Assembly (NCBI GenBank): GCA_000320605.2
Contig: KB445814.1
Coordinates: 310,001 to 374,000 of the forward strand
From: Gelatoporia subvermispora B
Taxonomy: Eukaryota > Basidiomycota > Agaricomycetes > Polyporales > Gelatoporiaceae
Direction: 5' to 3'
DNA: 64,000 bases
Program-made: the position numbers and the translations under genes
Shown: positions 58,450 through 64,000 of the stretch, in pieces
How positions within the stretch are numbered: position 1 is the stretch's first letter
Layout of the letters: each line of letters opens with the position of its first letter
The notes under the pieces: generated by a model
What the model was told of the DNA's origin: nothing
The model's input: only the letters and a program-made list of their open reading frames with translations
Databases searched by the model: none

Positions 58450-60476
58450 AGTTCTTGCAGACACAATGCCTGTGTGGTCAAGTTGTCACAGGGGCAGTGA
58501 AAATTGTCTGGCAATGCGATTGTATTCTCTCAGCGTGTGGAAAAGTTCTATAAGAAGCTTCCCCCACCTCCATCAGACCTAGATGAATGTCTGGTTGTGT
58601 TGTTCATAGGACCATGCCAGCCTACTGAAAAGGACTTTAAGTGCATACCCTTGTTGGTGCGAAAACAGGAGGTGTTGGCTGCCCTTGAGTGGCTTGTTCT
58701 CAATCATAGCAACTATATGGATCTAAAAATATCCCGAGAGAATTTAAAAAGTATCCAGATGATAGGCCACCTGTAGCAGTCATTCATCGGGTAACAGATG
58801 GTCAAATTGAGGCTGAGGTGCAGGCATCCTATGAAGCTGATGATAAATATGATACTAAAGTTGGGCCTTGCACATTTTAGTACAAGGCCTTACTGGAGCT
58901 GTTTGGCAATCTGGACTCACGATATGCGAGTCACCACTGCAATGAAGCATTTGAAAGAGAATAATCCTATTTTGATGTATGGCCATTCTGACCAACCTGA
59001 TTCAATATATAATAACCCGTCACTATTTCCATCTATGTTTCTGTGGTTGTTTCTTCACGGCCTGGGTGGTTTTGATAATTCACTGTAGATAAAGAAGATC
59101 AAGTATTCTGCACACATGCAGTGGTTAGCAATGTATCATAATTGATGATTCCAGATCGATAAGTACTGTTTGTACATGCTGCTCAATTACCGGCAAGTCA
59201 GAGATGCGACCCATGTTAGTTATCTGGTCACTGGCTGATTGAATTTTGTGGATGTCTTATAAAAGTTATTGGACCTAGACAAACATGCCCTGGACGCCAT
59301 TGTCAAGCATGGTAAACAGAAACAGTCAATTGCACCTGAAAACAAGGCAGAAAGGCAATGTTTTGACGTCCTTTCTGTCATTGATTATATGTCTGGGCAT
59401 GTTCAGGGCTCAAATGCTGCTTGAAAATACTAGCAAAATAAGATATGTGCACTGATGTACAGGGAAGGCTTACCTGTTATTTTCTTAACATTTGCGCCTG
59501 TGGACTTCAAGAATGCACTGTGTTTATACTACTATGGGGAACCGATTGTCCTTGGTTTATTTGGTGCCATCTTAGACACTGACGAGCAGAAAAGCTGAGC
59601 AGTCACTAACAATCTGGTTACATGTGCTTACTTCTTTGACGTGACAGTAAGGTTGTTTGTCCGCCATGTACTCCGCTACCCATCAGACAACAGAGGGTTT
59701 GGCCTGTTAGTTCAACAAAGGCATATTATGGTACAGTTAAATCTTAGGGACAATTAGCTCTTCATCTTCACCTGCTGTTATGGATTAGCAACACGTTGTC
59801 GCCACTGGAAATCTAAGAGCAAGTAATGGCACAAGAGCCAGAATTTTGTTCTGCAATGATTGCTTGGCTAGAGAGCTGCCAGCAAGGTAAACTAAACACA
59901 GGCGATATATCACAGATAGGTACTCGTATACAACTGACAAAGAACGGCTCTTTAGAATCTGAGAAGCTCCTAAGCCAATCAGCAGCTACATTGTCACAAT
60001 CTCAGGATCCTAATTGCAAGTTACCACCACCTCCGGTGCAATTCCACATACAGGAAGATATTCAGTCGTGGTATCAACATTTTCAGGTGATAGTTGATGA
60101 AGTTGTATTTATGTCCAATCAACATGACCCAAAGCACAGCAAAGAATGTATCCGTGGTTCAGAAAATTATTGTAGGGCCCACTTTCCACGTGAGATTAGA
60201 TAAGAATCGTATGTTGAATCTGCTACTGGAGCTACTTATCTTAAAAAAAGAAAAGCTTAAATTAACACTTTCTCTAACATACTTACTTACCTCCTGCGAT
60301 GCAATACTGATATTACAAGCTTGTTATCAGGGTTAGCAGCAAAGGCTGTGATCATATACATCAGCGACTACATTACAAAGGGCACTTTCAAGATGTACAG
60401 TATTTTTGAAAGTGTTCACATGGTTCAGAATAAGCAGCTGTCCATGATCGCTGCAGATAAAATCTCAGAACATTAT
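58450..60476 (+). mobile_element. Helitron Rep/helicase N-terminal fragment, decayed
   Basis: Plus-strand remains of a Helitron transposase N-terminal region. GNAIVFSQRVEKFYKKLPPP then SDLDECLVVLFIGPCQPTE and VLAALEWLVLNHSNYMDLKI (58504-58770); SIYNNPSLFPSMFLWLFLHG then LGGF (59008-59074); RQCFDVLSVIDYMSGHVQGS (about 59355-59415); VIFLTFAPVDFKNALCLYYY (about 59480-59535); IAWLESCQQGKLNTGDI and YCRAHFPREI (59860-60200); then, across frames, LLRCNTDITSL-like sequence and YISDYITKGTF (about 60360-60390). These match in order the first part of agaricomycete Helitron proteins. The helicase half is missing, cut off at the palindrome array and assembly gap. Confidence 0.75.
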
Positions 60477-61665
60477 TAACAATGTGAGCCACATTGTACC
60501 ATATATATACCACAATGTGAACCACATTGTCAATATTGCTAATAATATGGGCCACGTTGCACTAGATTTTCTTCTACAATGTGAGTCACATTGTATCGTC
60601 ACACAAAATATAACCCATTTTGTACCCTATATTGCATACCATAATGTTCACAATATAGCTCACGTGGTCCTCGGAAACCTGCACAATATGATCCACAATT
60701 GTTATTTTTATATGCTACAATATNNNNNNNNNNNNNNNNNNNNNNNNNNNNNNNNNNNNNNNNNNNNNNNNNNNNNNNNNNNNNNNNNNNNNNNNNNNNN
60801 NNNNNNNNNNNNNNNNNNNNNNNNNNNNNNNNNNNNNNNNNNNNNNNNNNNNNNNNNNNNNNNNNNNNNNNNNNNNNNNNNNNNNNNNNNNNNNNNNNNN
60901 NNNNNNNNNNNNNNNNNNNNNNNNNNNNNNNNNNNNNNNNNNNNNNNNNNNNNNNNNNNNNNNNNNNNNNNNNNNNNNNNNNNNNNNNNNNNNNNNNNNN
61001 NNNNNNNNNNNNNNNNNNNNNNNNNNNNNNNNNNNNNNNNNNNNNNNNNNNNNNNNNNNNNNNNNNNNNNNNNNNNNNNNNNNNNNNNNNNNNNNNNNNN
61101 NNNNNNNNNNNNNNNNNNNNNNNNNNNNNNNNNNNNNNNNNNNNNNNNNNNNNNNNNNNNNNNNNNNNNNNNNNNNNNNNNNNNNNNNNNNNNNNNNNNN
61201 NNNNNNNNNNNNNNNNNNNNNNNNNNNNNNNNNNNNNNNNNNNNNNNNNNNNNNNNNNNNNNNNNNNNNNNNNNNNNNNNNNNNNNNNNNNNNNNNNNNN
61301 NNNNNNNNNNNNNNNNNNNNNNNNNNNNNNNNNNNNNNNNNNNNNNNNNNNNNNNNNNNNNNNNNNNNNNNNNNNNNNNNNNNNNNNNNNNNNNNNNNNN
61401 NNNNNNNNNNNNNNNNNNNNNNNNNNNNNNNNNNNNNNNNNNNNNNNNNNNNNNNNNNNNNNNNNNNNNNNNNNNNNNNNNNNNNNNNNNNNNNNNNNNN
61501 NNNNNNNNNNNNNNNNNNNNNNNNNNNNNNNNNNNNNNNATTTGCTACATTATAACCTACATTGTACTTAGGATATATACAATGTGCACCGCCATTGTCT
61601 AGGCAGGTCACTTGACAATGTGCCTCATATTGTCTGTACAATTGTGAGACCACCTTGTAATAAAC
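60477..61665. repeat. Array of imperfect 19-base palindromes around the gap
   Basis: Repeated hairpins built on ACAATGTGAGCCACATTGT: two 8-base arms with a 3-base centre. Clear copies at 60479-60497, 60512-60530 and 60576-60594. Worn copies are at 60545-60560, 60603-60623, 61579-61598 and 61614-61634. Spacing is irregular (about 30-65 bases). The array runs into an assembly gap from both sides, so its true length is unknown; the gap itself may be caused by it. Confidence 0.7.
60724..61539. other. Assembly gap (816 undetermined bases)
   Basis: A run of N. Reading frames that cross it are artefacts of unknown sequence and are not annotated. Confidence 0.99.
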
Positions 61666-63424
61666 TTAACAAACTGGTTCACAGTAGACATAACATGTTG
61701 ACCACAGGTGTGGGCAGGTTGTGATACAATCTTGGAGGCCACGCCTGTTACGGGTGGCAATATTTATGAGACTCGTGTTGTAGAGCTGATAGAGTACTAC
61801 GGAAAGGGGGCATCCCTGATCAATTCCACTGCGAATCTCAAAGGGAGCCGAGGTGAAGTCATCAAAGGAAAGGGTTGTACAGTGACCTCTTAGCTTCTCT
61901 CGTAGCCATAGCGCCAGATTCTCTGGGATTCCGCCGAGCCTCATATCGTGAAATAAGTGTTCTGGGTCTGCACTAGGGAAGGTGGCTTTGATGTCCAGGA
62001 AGAGGATAGATGTGACATGACCCTTTCGCCATGCATCCTTGATGGTCTTCGTAACAAGGTGTAGGGAGTCTGTTGTGGTTCTACCCGGACGGCTGCTAAA
62101 ATGGGTGTTAGCAAGGATCTCGTGATGCTCAGACTCGTAGACCAGGACATCAGTAATGCATGAGGAGAAGATTTTTGAGATGCAGTTAAGTAGTGCAATG
62201 GGGCGATACGACTTGCCAATGGTGTAGTTACTCCGGCCTGGCTTGCGAAGGACACTCCCAGTGTTCCTGCTTTGCATGTCGAATTTTATTCCCATAGCGG
62301 TTTTGAGCCTGTCTCCACTCTGCGTGTATGGGATGCTCGGGGCTGCTTCACAGCTTAGACAATCGCCGATAAAGACACTGCACCTTTGCTTGTTGTTTCT
62401 CAAGGTTTTTGTTTCACCACTGCTTGCGATACTGGGATGTGGATATAAACGGGACATGTTTCTCGACTGCTGCATTCAGCGCTGACATAAGCACCTTGCG
62501 TGTTTGCTCGAAGTCATCGATGCATGTTATCTCTGCAGGGCCACTGCCAGAGCGGAGAGTGCGGCGCAGCGTCTTCTCAAATTCAGACCATATGACCATT
62601 TGGAAGTTGCAATAGGGATCTTCTTGTGTGGCAGGTAGTGGCAGCATGAGAGATGTGGCTATCAGGAAGTGGTCGGCTTTCGGAGGTTGGTGTTTGGGGA
62701 GAACCGAGCAGGTAAGTAGTCTGTCCAGAAGACCTTCTAAGCTGAAGACATTGTCTGGGTGTGTTAGATTCTTTGTGTTAGATGCTTCAAGCGTGGGGAG
62801 ACCATGTGAGAGGAGCATGTGTAAGTCAAACTCTCGAAGCCGGTCGAAAAGAGGTTGTGCAAGGTCCAATGCCGCTGGTGTAAAGAGGTGATGGTTACGT
62901 TCCTCATCCCACATAGGATGGTGTCTGTTGAAATCTCCAGCCCAAAGAAGATGGAAGCATCTGCCATCTTGTTCAACTTCTTGGCAAAGCCTGCGGCACA
63001 GAGCAAAAAGCTTGAGCAGCTCTGTATTGCTCTTGGTGTTAGCATAGATGTTGAAAAAGTGAAAGACCTCAGTCTCGATTGATAGCACAAGACCCGTAAT
63101 ATCCGGTGAGTCGATAGCAATAGGTGTCCAAGAGTTCGTTTGGAGTCGGGAGCTGATCAGTGTGTATAAGCGAGTGCGATCATCTGCGTCACGGTGTGAT
63201 GGGGGATATATTGGATACCAGCAAGAGAGCGCTCGGGAATTCTTAAGATGGTCAATATACGGTTCTTGGATAAGTACAATGTCGGTATTATTCGGAGTGA
63301 TATCATGAAGCATTGCTTGTTGAGATATGAGCGACTTGTGCACATTCTGCTGCCAGATACGAAGGGTTGGGGAAATGGCAAAGTTACTCAGCATACTCAA
63401 GGTCTCCAGAAGCCCTATCATCAT
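61666..63424 (-). pseudogene. LINE 2 ORF2: endonuclease and partial reverse transcriptase
   Basis: Endonuclease: LRIWQQNVHKSLISQQAML, TDIVLIQEPYID, LLWAGDFNRHHPMWDEERNH and PKADHFLIATSL in place of the usual SDH segment. Reverse transcriptase: KPGRSNYTIGKSYRPIALLN, CISKI, SILFLDIKATFPSADPEHLF (first catalytic Asp) and SGIDQGCPLSVVLYQLYN (the QGxPLS motif), then divergence and a stop at 61666. The two parts lie in different frames with a break near 62450, so a frameshift separates them. Confidence 0.78.
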
Positions 63425-63638
63425 TCTCGGTCAGGTGAACACATGCAGCCTGTTTCTGCGTTGGCTGGAAATGGTCAAGTGTGGCCTGGCGAAGTCGAGA
63501 CTGGGAGCGGTGTTGCCAGGGAGTGTGGGATGGACCAGCTGGGGACCAGGGAAGCTCCTCCTCTACTTGGTCTGACCATGCACAATGAGCTTGTTCTGGA
63601 GTTGCATGCGGGAGTCAGCAACGAGTGTTGTCATCCAT

Positions 63639-63992
63639 CTAATGGTGACCGCTATTGTCACTATGGCGGCCTCGGTATTGCTGATGTGAGGGTGTCGTGC
63701 CAGAGTGATCCCATGATTGCTCCCACGTAAGGGGATCATTTGTCAGATAGAACACGTACTGATCCTCAGGGTGCTGTGACATCAGCCGATCGCGGCGAGC
63801 CAAGAAGACTGGACAGTCACGGCTCCACGATGCGTGTCCATCTGCTCTGCAGTCAACACAGTGAAATTTCTGTGTGTCCATTACCTTGCATTCTGATGTA
63901 GTGTGTTGTGTCGATTCACATGTCCTGCAGGTGTCATGTATATGCTTGCAGTCCCTGGCGAGGTGTGGAGGGTCAAAGCGCTGGCACTTCAA
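63639..63992 (-). pseudogene. LINE 2 ORF1, zinc-knuckle end
   Basis: Reads KCQRFDPPHLARDCKHIHDT then CRTC, HTTSEC and FHCVDCRADGHASWSRDCPV, Cys/His knuckles typical of the end of LINE ORF1 proteins, which bind the element RNA. The protein begins beyond the window edge (after 64000). A stop after SGHH at 63639 fits a natural or nearly natural end; ORF2 starts about 215 bases downstream. Confidence 0.7.
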
Positions 63993-64000
63993 GCGAGGTC

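Larger units (their letters stand above)
61666..64000 (-). mobile_element. Second LINE (Tad-like), 3'-truncated
   Basis: Minus-strand non-LTR element entering from the right edge. The C-terminal end of its Gag-like ORF1 (63992-63639), the endonuclease part of ORF2 (63424-62414) and the first half of the reverse transcriptase (62475-61666) are present. The element stops at the palindrome array before the reverse transcriptase catalytic YxDD motif is reached. It differs from the LINE at 35022-40321, with no RNase H between endonuclease and polymerase. Confidence 0.8.

Noticed and set aside
60484..61653. Three long frames across the gap (290-372 codons)
   Set aside because: Almost entirely undetermined bases.
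60477..61665. CRISPR-like array
   Set aside because: Units are palindromic, unequal in spacing and decayed, with no unique spacers of constant length; this is a eukaryotic repeat region.

Overview
The window looks like nuclear DNA of a filamentous basidiomycete (Agaricomycetes, probably a polypore-type fungus). The genes are split by 45-65 base GT-AG introns, and the families are typical of mushroom-forming fungi: expanded tyrosine-kinase-like (TKL) kinases, a DUF6533 membrane protein, an F-box protein, a class I histone deacetylase and agaricomycete transposon families. The species call is inference. No bacterial operon logic, CRISPR array or rRNA was seen.

Layout. (1) 1-10.6 kb: the 3' end of one TKL kinase gene (+), a decayed TKL kinase (-), an intact scavenger mRNA decapping enzyme gene (DCPS, -, seven exons, 316 codons), a full TKL kinase (-) and a DUF6533 seven-helix-type membrane protein (-). 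(2) 12.2-29.7 kb: a graveyard of at least seven partial plus-strand copies of one calcineurin-like metallophosphatase gene. They share a roughly 55-base upstream block, usually followed by CACGTG, and two carry a DCPS fragment nearby. This suggests repeated duplication and decay of a phosphatase-DCPS segment. Interleaved are a decaying multi-pass membrane protein gene (13.1-14.7 kb, -) and another complete TKL kinase (19.7-22.5 kb, -). (3) 29.8-33.8 kb: a head-to-head pair, an F-box protein (-) and a histone deacetylase (+), whose inferred starts are 108 bases apart. (4) 33.8-64 kb: an abrupt change to AT-rich transposon DNA. It holds a fold-back element; a DIRS-like tyrosine-recombinase retrotransposon split by a minus-strand LINE and by an LTR-like repeat; about 9 kb of unrecognisable AT-rich sequence; a Gypsy-type gag-protease remnant; a second LTR-like repeat; a Helitron fragment; an array of imperfect palindromes around an 816-base assembly gap; and a second LINE truncated inside its reverse transcriptase.

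Genes likely to work are DCPS, the two complete kinases, the DUF6533 protein, the F-box protein and the deacetylase. Nearly everything else is decaying. The most interesting structures are the phosphatase/DCPS pseudogene array, the LINE whose RNase H lies between endonuclease and reverse transcriptase, and the palindrome array. Exon limits were worked out by hand from splice signals and reading frame. No alignment or database search was run, and family assignments rest on remembered family patterns.
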